DNA of 64,000 bases, taken from the NCBI GenBank assembly GCA_002633005.1, contig NMRA01000022.1, positions 62,001-126,000 on the forward strand, in the 5' to 3' direction. A model generated the notes under the pieces. It was not told the DNA's origin, did not search any database, and worked only from the letters and a program-made list of their open reading frames with translations. Positions within the stretch are counted from its first letter, which is position 1; each line of letters starts with the position of its first letter. The position numbers were made by a program, and so were the translations under genes. This DNA comes from Phoronis australis. Taxonomy: Eukaryota > Phoronida > Phoronidae. Positions 12,801-24,800 of this stretch are shown piece by piece.

Positions 12801-15800
12801 TAAAAACCAATGTGAAATCCTCCCGAGAAAGCAATTATCATGTCACTATCGTACCACATTAGGCGCTCTCAACTCTCTGTCGGCGTCAGTCAAGACCAAG
12901 ACTATGGAATACTGGCTCTCAAACCCGCTCACAGGTTTGTAGTAATAAGAGGCATCCAGCTTCACATTAACAGCTCCGTCAAACAGCTCCTTCCCTCGTG
13001 CTATAGGAATGTTAACCTAGGAAATATCAGAACGTATTTGGTATACGCCATCAGTAACAAGTGTTTCAGCAAAAAGAGCCTGGAATGAAAAGGCTCTTCT
13101 TAAGGAGTTCCTCGAGTTACAGGTGCAATTCAAAGAAGAGTGATATCCTAGACTTATTAGTGAGTAAAGACTGCAAAATGAGCCTCGTACGCCTCCTGGT
13201 GGTTGGGGCCCGAAGGCTAACCTCTGTTATCGAAACTCGACTTAAAAAGCGGCCAGTGCCATGGCATGCTTCGAGTTAACTTACATAAGTCTGAGTCTGA
13301 GTCAAGTCTGAGCTCGGAGATTTGACCCTGGGTCTCATATTAAGCCTTTCCATTTGAACCGATACGGTACCTTTGCTTTCTCTCTACCGGTTTTTCCGTC
13401 CTTAATCTCTCTCACTGCAGTGTCGCTCAGAGCTGGTTCCAGTCGATCGATAGACATAAACAAAGGGTCTTTAACGTGTTCGCTGGGTTTGGGAAAACTT
13501 GGGTGTACAAGCACCATTCCTGGTGAAGAAATAACGCAATTACAAAAGAAAGAAAATGAAAACGAACGAGAAAGCAACGAAAGAAAAAAAATTTTGCCAA
13601 TAAGAAAACAACAGTTTATGAAAAGTACTTTTAACAACAAAAGGGTATCAAAAGCAATAAAGTTATACAAAGCTTAAAAAGGGAATATGAAAATTAGAAC
13701 TGCAGCAAAACTGATCTTAATTTGTTCCCACCTTCAATAAGAAGTGGATTCTGAGCTAGTTCGTTTTGGTTGAGACCATTTGTCAGCGTATAAAATGACC
13801 CGCCATGACAAGCTAACTTGTGAAGGCTAGTAAAAAGATAACGAGACTTCCAATAAACTCTATATCCAGAAATCATACTTAATTTGACTAAAAAACAATT
13901 TGAGTCCGTGAGTGGTCTAAATCAAAAGTAACTTTTTATGATTGAAGCTGAGTCAACAGCCGCTGTAATCGTAATTTGAGAACAACCATTTACAAAATGT
14001 AGAGAGTCACAGGAATGACTACAATACACTTTTTCCACAATTCTCAAGGCAAATACATATGAAATAGTTGCCGCGATTTTCAGTAGATAAGCCCATGGGT
14101 GTGTAGTCGGAAAATGAGAAATTTTCCGGCGTTTTAGTAACACCCAATAAACGCCTGAGCGTTTGTTCGGAAAAGGGGGTCGTGCAAACGGAAAGCGATA
14201 ATTTTGGCTAACCAAATGCCAACTGGATACACGTGGGCCTAGAGGTTCCCTGACTTTTAGTTAAAACTGTGTTTTTAAATCTTATGTTAATAAATGCATA
14301 GTCCGTTTTTACAAATGATCAGTGCTCCTCGAAACTAAAAGTTGACCTTGAGTGAGCTTTTAAGGGGAAATTTTCCGACTGAATGCCTCACAATCTGTAC
14401 ACTTGACACCAAAAGTTGTAAAACCAGTAATTTTCCGAATAAACGCCCTTGGGCGTTTTATCAGGTGCGCTTATCTACGGAAAATCCCGATATGTTTTAA
14501 TTTCTTGTTGTGTAATGAGTCTCCTTGTAGGCAGTTGCATAATGCAATAATTTACGTACTCACATGGTCTCTTCTCACATCAGGTGATTACGAGGACAGC
14601 TAAGTACTTTGTAAAATTATTTCCTAGTTCAAGTTGCTTTCTGTCTCGCCAGTCGTTCTAAAGATATCTTCGCGTCATTTCAATTAAAAGCTTCGTTAGA
14701 GCAATTCGAAGGCAAGCCAGTGCAGTGGCACGTATTGCTGAGCAACGCTTTTTCAATGCTTAATAAAATATTTTCAAAATTAGCAGAATTGAATGTGGAG
14801 ATTTTAAAACAATTTTTGTACCTCTGATGGAGCACCGACAAAATGACCGCTACAATGAAGTTCACGTTTTATGTAGGGATGTAAATTACAAACTGTTTCT
14901 TGTCTATAGGTGTCTCGTTAATAACGTGGCCCTTTCATTGTTCTAAATGATAGACAAAAAGGAAAGAACCACTTAAGCCGTAAATTAGAAAGGACAATTC
15001 GTCGTTTACAACGCACAGATCATAATCCTGTACAACAGTGCTGCGTAATCAGAAAAGTAGATAAAACTTGACTTACCGTCGCGCCCCACAACGAATGCGT
15101 AACTGTGCATGCCAAGTTTGAAGTAAGCAACCGACTTGAAGATTTCTTCTACTAACACGTCAACTGCGGTGACACCGGTAAATTCAGGTCCAGAACCAAG
15201 ATCTGACATGGTCGGCAAACCCATCGTTATCACTAGGCCTGAAATAGATATTTTGATAGTTTAAAAGTATTGACAATGGTTTGATTTCATTCTAGTTTTA
15301 AGCCTACGGCTGCACTATTGGGGTTAGCGGCTAGACAGAATGTTCCAACTCGTGGCCTTACCTTCGCCAAAAATTTCCACAAATTCCTAAATTACGAATG
15401 ACACTTTCCTTCCACCCGGCAACCACAGACTAAAAAGCAGTGGGTTTAAGGACGTAAAATGTGTTTTGTGGGCTTTAGGGGCTCATTTATTTGTAGGATG
15501 TTGCTAAATAAATTCACGAACACGTAAATGCGTCGTCGTTTAGCTTGGACTATACTAGCCGTTCTAATTAGTTATTGTCAACGCCATTTGTCCTTTTAAA
15601 AACTTTTGGGTTCAACTTGAGAATACTGAAACATGCATCGACATGTAGTGTGAATTTTCTCGATTTTTAAATCTGTCTTTCTACAGACAACTAATATAGT
15701 TACAGTCTTAGGATTTAGATCTCTTGAGAATTCAGATATATGTTTCTGTGAAACTTGAACATACATTTAACGACTCATAATTTACTAATTACATGTTTTT

Positions 15801-18800
15801 AATTGTCTCGTGTTATATGTAATCAAGCAGTTTTGAATAATGCAGCATTTATAATTCAGCAAGGGAATTCTTGAATGTACAGTCAAAAACTAACCTTGTT
15901 GCTCGTGCAGAAATGGAGTCGTAACAGACGGCCTATCGGTGTCTGTTGCCATAGGAAACGAAAGATAGTAACTACCCATTATTGTTTTTAAGTCCTTGGC
16001 ATTATCATCCGAAATGGATTTAACTTTGCCCACCGGTCCGACTGGACGACTCTGACGGAAGGATGGAGTGGAGATCTGGAGAAAGTAATAAATGAATAAG
16101 GCATGGTACGAATATAAATAGTTAGAGAAATGACCGTTCATAGGTGCAACAGGGACACTCTGCTCGAAGAGCGGGGTGAAGATCTGTAGGGGGGGAGCCA
16201 TCATTCAACGAAGGGATTGTCCGTAATTAGGCGCACATAACGTAGATAATATTTCAATCGTAGAACTACCAACATTTTTAACATGGCTTTCATCGACATT
16301 TTTAGGCGTTTTCAAAGACGTGTGTCAGTAGTACATTCTGACCGCTTTGGATCGGGTAAATGACAATAGACAATCTTCTAGCTTGTTGTTTTACTGTTGT
16401 CAAATGACGCACAAAATACGTGTACTACTCTGTTTTAGTGTTATTGTATCCGTCTTTACTCAAAATCCGTACTACATTCGTTTATTTCCTATATCATCGT
16501 ACATATGTACAAAATTCCAGCCTCGTCGACATGCTCATATACATGTATGGGTTTGAGTGCTAAGTCAACATGTAAACATATGGAAATTAACCAATATAGC
16601 GACAGTGTTTTTACCTGCCACTTCGGCACAGTAACTCCATTCACTGCCAGTTTGCCGTTATTCTGATCGCCGAGCAAATGTAGAAATTCTATATTTTTCT
16701 TGTCACGGAATACCTCGCGACCGAACGCGTAGACCAACAGGTGGACAGAATGTCTCTACAAAAAGACAGTCATAAAATAAAAAAACAACAAGATCGTCAT
16801 TAACATCATCATCACCGTCATCATCATCATCACCGTCATCATCATCATCATCATCGTCATCATCATCATCATCATTATCATCATCATAGTCACCACCAAC
16901 ATCGTCACCACCAATATCATTGTCAAACGTCATCATTACAATCATGATCATCGTCGTCATCCTCATCATCATTACGATCGCCACAACCTTTACCAGGATA
17001 ATTATCAACAACATAAACAGTAATATCATCATCGTCGTCGTCATCACTGTCGTCGTCATCATCACCATTGCCAACACCACCTCCAACGTCATCAACATTG
17101 TCATCGTGACGATCGTCCTCATTACCACCATAACTTCCATCGTCGCCTGAAACATAACCTGAAACATCATCACCACCTACATGATCATAATCATCGTCAA
17201 TACACGGGTCATTATTTGCGTCATCGTCAACTTCGTCAACTATTTCTCCCAATCAATACTCACAATTTAACATTACCACGCGTTCGAAATTCAACAACCT
17301 ACGCAAGTAGGTGTATCGCCAACTATGTAATTTGTTTGCATACAATGCACTATGTTTAAGAAACGTCTGTGTTATTATCGACATTTTAAAAATGCATGAA
17401 ACCTCCCCCCACCAATAACAGTATTCCAAAATACTGGTGTTCTTCTCCTCATGGATTAGTTCTCAAAATAAACAATTTTGAAAGTACAACCAAGTCGTAT
17501 ATTTTGTAAGCTTTTGAAAATGTCGATAATTAGAAAAATGACCGTTTACCATTTTGCTTTGGCCCTTGTAGACCTCTTCTAGAATGTTCTCTCGGACGGC
17601 GTCTGTTGGTTGGCCGTCCGTAAGGAACAAGATGATGTCTATGGAGTCTTTGAATTGGTCCTGCAATGAAATTTTCGATCACGATTTCGCTATGTCTCGT
17701 GTAAAAAAATTCGTCTGGTTTTAAAAATTAGAGTCGCCTAAGTTATAAGTCATAAATGATCGTTTTCATTATTGCATAATATCAATTTTTGAATAAACGT
17801 GTCCCTCTGATTGTCTCTCTCTCTCTCTCTACCCCTCTCTTCCTAACTCTTTGCATTTTATGAACCGCGGTTCTTTCTAATTTCTTACTCGAGACAGCGT
17901 AAGCACATCCTTGGTGCAGTGTTTTGAGGCGGAATGTACAACGCAACCATGGGCAAGTAGTTGTTCGTGAGAAAAGAACTGCGGTCTGAGAGGGGCATAT
18001 TCTGTTTCTAAGATATAAATTACGGTGTATGATAACAATACAGTTAACGATAAAAAATATTAATGAAAACAAAAAACTAAATGTTTTGAAAGGGATAGGT
18101 AAATCTGATTATTAAATATCCTGAGAAACTTCTGGCAACTTCAATGCCTGTGTCACGAGCCACCCCCATTTGGTGAAGTGGGCCAAAGGGTCCGCCGCAG
18201 AAAAACAAAAACTCCGAAGAAAGTAGAAAAAGAGACAAAAGTTCTCTAAAATGGCAAGAATTGCTAAAAATTCGGCGAATTCACAATTCATAGGTCTGAA
18301 CGTATCCCGTGAATCTTAGTAAAAGGTCCATACTTTCAAAAATTCGAGCCTACCCTTATTAGACTGGGTGCGCCCATGCAAATGGTGCCGGCGCAGATTC
18401 AGTGTAGATATTCGTTTACCTTCTTTCTGAAACCATTCTCTAATTTATCGCTAAACGTTCATACAATGTCACCTATTGTCATGAAAATGAAACAAGGACA
18501 CAAAACAATTGTTTAAGTTTTCCATTAACACTTAGCCAGGTGGATGTAAACTTTCTGCGAAGGAAAACATGAAACGGTGCCATGGTCAAAGAAGCAACGG
18601 AGGAATTTTCAAACACGTCACCCATCATATTTTCAACTATGCAAAATCTTTTCGTTTTGCTCTTCTGTGTATTCATGCAATTCGCATAGACGCACTGGTC
18701 AATTGATGTTTTCAACCATCGTGATAGGTCATGACTTGCTTTGCATGTTCATTTCTCCATAGCATGGCGGTAATCGAACACCTACTACGGACCGCGTGCG

Positions 18801-21800
18801 TAACAAGTACCACCCAGGGAACCCTTACGAGTCTCCACAAAACAAAACAAAACAATTATTCGCGATACGTGAAACTTCGGTGCGTGACAAATACTTTGTA
18901 GAGAATGGTAAGATTTCTATGTGGTAAAGGTTCTGCTCAGTGATAAGAGTTCCGCTCCGCGGTAAGCCTTCCGCTCCGCGCAAAATTTTATGGGACCCGT
19001 GGCAAAGCTTTCATCACTACATCTGTGTGACACAAAAAGCAACGTGTTTTTCTGTGACTTCTTTAAAATGTGGAACCGTGTCATATTATATTTGTCTATG
19101 TAAAGTGTCTTTGTTTCATCAGTCATACCGGAAGTGCTCTCTTTGCATTGTAAAAAACACGGAAAGCTTCCCGAAACCCAACGGAGTACAGGGTGGCGGC
19201 TAAAACAAACAGAAACACATGAGCAGAAACAGGATAACGTAAACACATAGGCGGACAAATGGGAACGCAGACAACCAAATCCAACAATAACGAACACATA
19301 AATTGATCGCCAATTTTAAACTGGCGGCGGCGAATCTATTGTCTAGCCAATGATTTTTTCGATTTAGTTTCGTGAGTGATTTTTCAAAATTGTAAACACC
19401 AACTGGCACCCCCAAAAACTCTAAGTAAGATTCCAGACAAAAATCAAAGGTTTTAAAAGGTGGCGCTGTACGTTGTAGACAACTTTCGACGGGGTCGAGC
19501 TTGTTTCGTTAATTTTGCAAACGGGAATATTTGAATTCATCATTTATAAAACTCTAAAATAGGCCTACACGGGCGTTCTCATTTGAAGCGATCATTTTGA
19601 TTTCATTGCAGTTTTTCGGACGCACCTCAATGTTGTTCTTACGGACGAATTTCTATTGCAGGAGCGAGTTGCAGGTTGTTTGACAAAATGTTTATGTAAC
19701 TGAGGAAAACACGGGTCCATAGGGAAAGAAATGTGTTCATGACACACGAACTGCGGTGGATGAAAAAAACAGGCCCGTACGATCAGTGAGGGAAGAAGTC
19801 TATCCGAAATAATTACATTAGCCAAAGACTTTCGGTTGCGTTGCGTCATTGGTTGCAAATCTCGAATTGGAAGGGATTTTGACACGTTCAGAGAAAAAAA
19901 AAACAAACAAGCAAACAAACACAAAGGGAACGTGTAACCCCCGGGTGTTTCAGTAAAGGTTTATGATCACAAATTTCCGCAATATTACTTGTTCTGAGAT
20001 AAAAAAAATCGTGAAATGAAATTGGAAAAATTGCTCGTTTGTCAATTTTTAGTCAAGTGTCGAGTTCATAGATACGTTACGTGCCCAGATGGTACATGGA
20101 TACGGAACAGAGTCCTTCAAAACTACTTAAACACCCCGAAGGTTACTACTGTTTACAAAGGGTCTTCGGATAGCACACAGATCGTTGTCATACCGGCTCA
20201 CGGAGACGTGCATTGTACATCAGTTGGAATGCTGAGCGAAAGCCTTTGGAGTAAATAGTACTGGCTACAAACAAACAAACAGTAAAACTGAACGTATTGC
20301 AACCACAGTAAACGCGTCCATTGAAACGATGTGATTTGCGAGAAGTTATTGAGAACGAAACTTCAGAAAATGCATTGCAAGACTTAACTCTAAACAAATA
20401 GTTTGGCATCTGGTTGCGATACCTTCTTTCACAGCGCCATCTCTTGATGAAATCTCTCGTAACACTGAGAAAGAGCGGTGTATGCGATGAAAATAGTTTA
20501 GATACAGCCGAGCTGCCAGAGAAAGAGTGCATCCTTCGGCTTTATCTCGAGGAGAAATTTTTGAAAAATGCCAGCGAGTGGCTCATCACCGCATTCCCCT
20601 TCCGCATTCACAAAAAGCTCCTTCGTCACAGAAAAAAGACGTATTGCTTGTTAGCAAAACCCAATCATAGAAACCAACTAAGTACTTTTAGAGCAGCCAT
20701 TGCATTTGACGAGTTAGGAATGACACTAAAATGCGATTGACATTTACACAAAAAGCACGCAACAACGATAATGGCAAACAACATTGAACACTTAAACATA
20801 TAGCGGGAGGAAACCGTTCCATTGCCTATCAACACCCCCATACCGCGTTAGAGCGCTTAGCCGTTGAAAGAAGGTAAAACGCTTTCCTGAAACCCGCCGA
20901 ATAGAGAGTTGACGCTGAAAAACACACGAAAATCCAACGGGTCAACACGAAAACATCAGGATCAGGTCACGTGACACATTGTGGTCGACACCAATAACAA
21001 CAACAATAACACGTGATGGCGATTGAAACGTGAGGTATCCGCTTGGAAACGGTAAAAGCTGGAGAAACACTTAAACGGATCAACAATTCAATGAACACGA
21101 AGCAACAGAGACAGGAAGCGGATCATTGAAGATGATTGTGTAACATGTTCGTTTAGGTAGTCGTTTTGGGAATAAAAAGGCAAAAATAGAAAGAATAACT
21201 TTGAAACTCAATGTTCACATATGTACAAGGCAAAACGTGTTTCTCGTTATCGGAACACCATACTGCGTGCTTGAATACGTCATAGGTAAAATCAATGAAG
21301 AAAGCGACAAAAATGAAACGCTATTGGTCCTGGAAGTATATAAGACAATGTTAGGTGATAGTGACAAGATTTTCTGAAACCAGCCTGAGCGCGGCAGCCC
21401 GCAATCCCCAAACCCAATGTCTATGGCTCCGCTGGCAGCCAAAATGCTATCTGATAAATGAAACGGAGTATTTATCTGACAAAGTCGCCGTCCTTGAATT
21501 CAGCGAATATCTGTCAGACAAAGGCGATAATTGACGATTTGTAATAAAATCACAGAAACACAACGGTTTATTGTTTTATAGAGCTGGGCATAGTCAATGA
21601 CTTCAAAAACTCTGGCCAGTACAACAGTAATCCCGGTAACTCGTTTTTCGGCCATGGAATCGATAAAGTCCCTTTTAAAACTAAAATTGGAAATGAGCAT
21701 CCAAGATATGGAAGTAAGTACAATAAGCTACGTATGGGTAAAATGCGCAAGTTCTAGTTGACAGGGTGCGTCTCTTTAGTCCAAAGGTTTATTAGTCTGA

Positions 21801-24800
21801 AGGTTTGATAGTCCCAACTATTTCAAAAAATGTTAGGGAATACAAAAAGGTTATATAATCCGAAGTTTCAAAATCTGAAGGTTCTATAGTAAAAAATTAT
21901 AAAAACGTAGATGTTTCTATAGTCCGAATGTTCTATGGTCCGACAGCCTACGATAGTTCTGAGAAGAAAGAAGATAATGACTGGAATTTCGGACTATAGA
22001 ACGCCGGACCATAGAATCTTCGGACTGTAGACACGAACCAATTTGACAATGATCTTTTCTGACGAGCTAATTCTGGTTTCGAAAGTGGGTGTCATGGAAA
22101 ACCTCAAAATGCATTGAAATACTTCAATACCAACTGCTTCTCGTCTACATTTCCTAAAGTTACAAATTTTAATTTGTATTAAAATACCCAAACGTACGAA
22201 CTAACGGAACAAACAATACCATGGATAAACAAAACCCAAAATAATATCCGTAGGTGTTAGCAGACATCATCCTACTCTGCTGTCATATTCATCGATTCAA
22301 CTTCGCTGAACAAATAACAAAATTTGGGCATTGCCTCTATCTTTGATAAAATCAGGCCAACGGGTCTTAGAAATGTCCTTTCCCAGCAGCAATTTGTTCC
22401 TGTTATTAAAATTGCATGTCGTCTGCGTTTTCATGACAATGTTGAATTCTTAATTGAAGCTTTTTGGGATCTAAAAACTTTACCACTCTCATCCTACATT
22501 GATAAGCCGTCAACTCAAGCCACAGGCAATGCGTATTTGAGACATTTTCGAAACCATCGCTTTTAGGGTTGGCTAATTCCAATAATTCTGAAGCGATTTC
22601 TGGAGCCGTTGACCGTTTCAACGTTTTTGTCGGTAACAGAAATGGAATTCTATGAACGTAAGGAATATTATGACAATCTCGAGGCAGTAAAGGTCTAGAC
22701 AGATATTCGCTTTCAATCCTCTAAACTAGGCGAAACGCAATTTAAATGATATAAAAGATGACCAGCGATTGGTATAAATCAACTTAAATTTGGAAAGGTG
22801 GGAAAACCGCACAACGAGGGGTTTCAGAGGGTTTGAACTCCCTTCGACGGACATGACATAAAAAACGTCAGCGTGCCATTTTTAGGCTACCACAAACTTC
22901 TTGTACAGGCTGGATATGAAAACCCGTAATTTCGCCACAAAACGTGACGTCAAAACTGAAGGTCTCAGACTCGGTTGATCACTTGCCACTTGGAAGGTCT
23001 GGGATGAGTTCAATAACATTAGGACCTACGCTAGAACCTCGCTATAATCTAGCCAAAATCACGCCGTGTTCTTATTCAAATACACGGCAATATCTCACGT
23101 AATTTCGCGAAGTCTTGCTTTTTAGCAAGAACCTAACGTTACTTAAAACTGTAAAATATTTTATTCATTGACTCGAAGCATATGTTGCGACGTCAAGTAA
23201 TCTCGTTTAAGTTTTGCTTAGCATAAATAAATGTCCCTTAAATATCCGAAAAACACGCTTGCTTTGTCGGGCACTTTTTGTGACTCCTATTCATTAGTAA
23301 TTTAAGTGTGCTGCATATGTCCCCCTCAATGTGTGATTCACAAACAAAAAAGAGAAAAAAACTCAGGCATACACTTATGCACATATACACGAAGCAGTGG
23401 ATGACAAGATATGTCCATTTCTCACCCCCGATTCACTCTTGCCCGCTGAGAGAAGATCAAAGGCCTTTTCAAAACCGGCCGCATACTTCGTTCTTGCTAT
23501 AAGTAAGGTTTTGTTTTATACAGTTACAACAAGAAGAAATGCGTCCACAAACTTTTCCTGCAATTACTGTAAAGAAAACATCGATGCAACAATTCGAATA
23601 AAAACGGTGGCAAATGACGATAGAAAAGCTCATGTAAAAAGTAAACAGATAGTGGGTTCCAACTATTTCCGTCTAGACGTTATTTTGTTATTAATATAAC
23701 TTCCAAATAATGAAGATTTAATGAATAGCATAAATGTCAAATATAGTAGAATTTTTTTTCGGAATCCATCCTATTTAGATTTTAGGAGCAACGTATACTT
23801 ATACTAGCTGATATCCCTGAGAAATTTCGATAATTGACAAAGGTTTCAAAGATTGTCCAACCAAGAAATAGTTGGAAGTAGACTTATACGACACTGACTC
23901 TGTGAAATGAACGAAGACAGATATACTTGGAGCAAAGTGACAAGCATTTAGACTTTATCTACGGCATCATGACATTTTTGCGAAGCGCCCTTACAAGATA
24001 CACAAAGTGCGTCCTTGTGCACTTATAAAGTAACACAATTTCGAAGTTTTCTGCCTTACTTCTGGGTTTGATGTCACTAACGAAATCTTTCAAGATCTTC
24101 TTGTTACTCGGGTTTGCTTGAGCCACTTTGTCACCAAAGCAGCCCTTCGGGCTTCGCGCGTCGTCACTGAATGCAACTACACCAGCCTAAAATAACCATG
24201 AAATAGCAGACGTACAACGGTGAGATCAGTTTCATAAACGTAATAAAGTCGTTTTCCCAATTTCTGCAGATTTAGATCATCTCATAAATCTCGTCAACAA
24301 TAAGGTGTCAATAAATAGATTGGCAAATCACAGCACTGTGTGCATTTCTTCGTATTTTGTGGCACTTTTCTTAATAGTTTTCGTATGAGAATAATTTTCA
24401 GAGCGAAACCAGAATTCAAAAATACCACCTGAATCTGTATCAGATTCCTTTAAATCTGAAAACCTAAGGTCTTCCAGTCATCGGTCGACCTCATAGTTTC
24501 AAAACACATATTTGACCAGTAAATAACTGCTGGCCTGATGTTATGCCTACCCAATCTTTGGGATTGAGAGTGTCAATCACGGTCTTTGCCGCCTCTTTCA
24601 CATAATGCATTCTGGGTAAAGAGTCCAGTTTGATGAAGTTTACTGGCTGTCGCATGGAGCCGCTCTCGTCGATAACTATGACAACGTTCTTCTTTTTAGG
24701 AGAGGCCGTGTTAACATACCATTTCCTATAAAAACAAATCAACGAATGATCAAAACAAACTAATTCGAATTCGGAAAACCTTTGCCCCATGATCCCAAAG

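Larger units (their letters stand above)
11634..15076. other. Introns between exons 8 and 11
   Basis: Apart from exons 9 and 10, stretches 11634-12854, 13017-13370 and 13520-15076 show no coding motif or repeat array that I can support. Confidence 0.45.
17661..23425. other. Intron 4 of CACHD1-like gene, 5.8 kb
   Basis: Holds a (CT)n run, a dispersed repeat copy near 18.2 kb, a degenerate 'gtccgaaggttctat' repeat cluster near 21.8-22.0 kb and an inverted copy of the CGTTCAGTA element. Open frames at 20016-20258 and 20414-20740 on the plus strand are unrecognised and not supported as genes. Confidence 0.5.

Noticed and set aside
16703-17252. Long Asp-, Met- and Ile-rich open frames on both strands
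   Set aside because: They are translations of the (ATC)n microsatellite.
20016-20740. Two plus-strand open frames of 80 and 108 codons
   Set aside because: No recognisable domain, no splice or phase relation between them, inside a large intron on the opposite strand.
22324-22621. Overlapping open frames on both strands
   Set aside because: No motif of a known family; lengths are within chance expectation.
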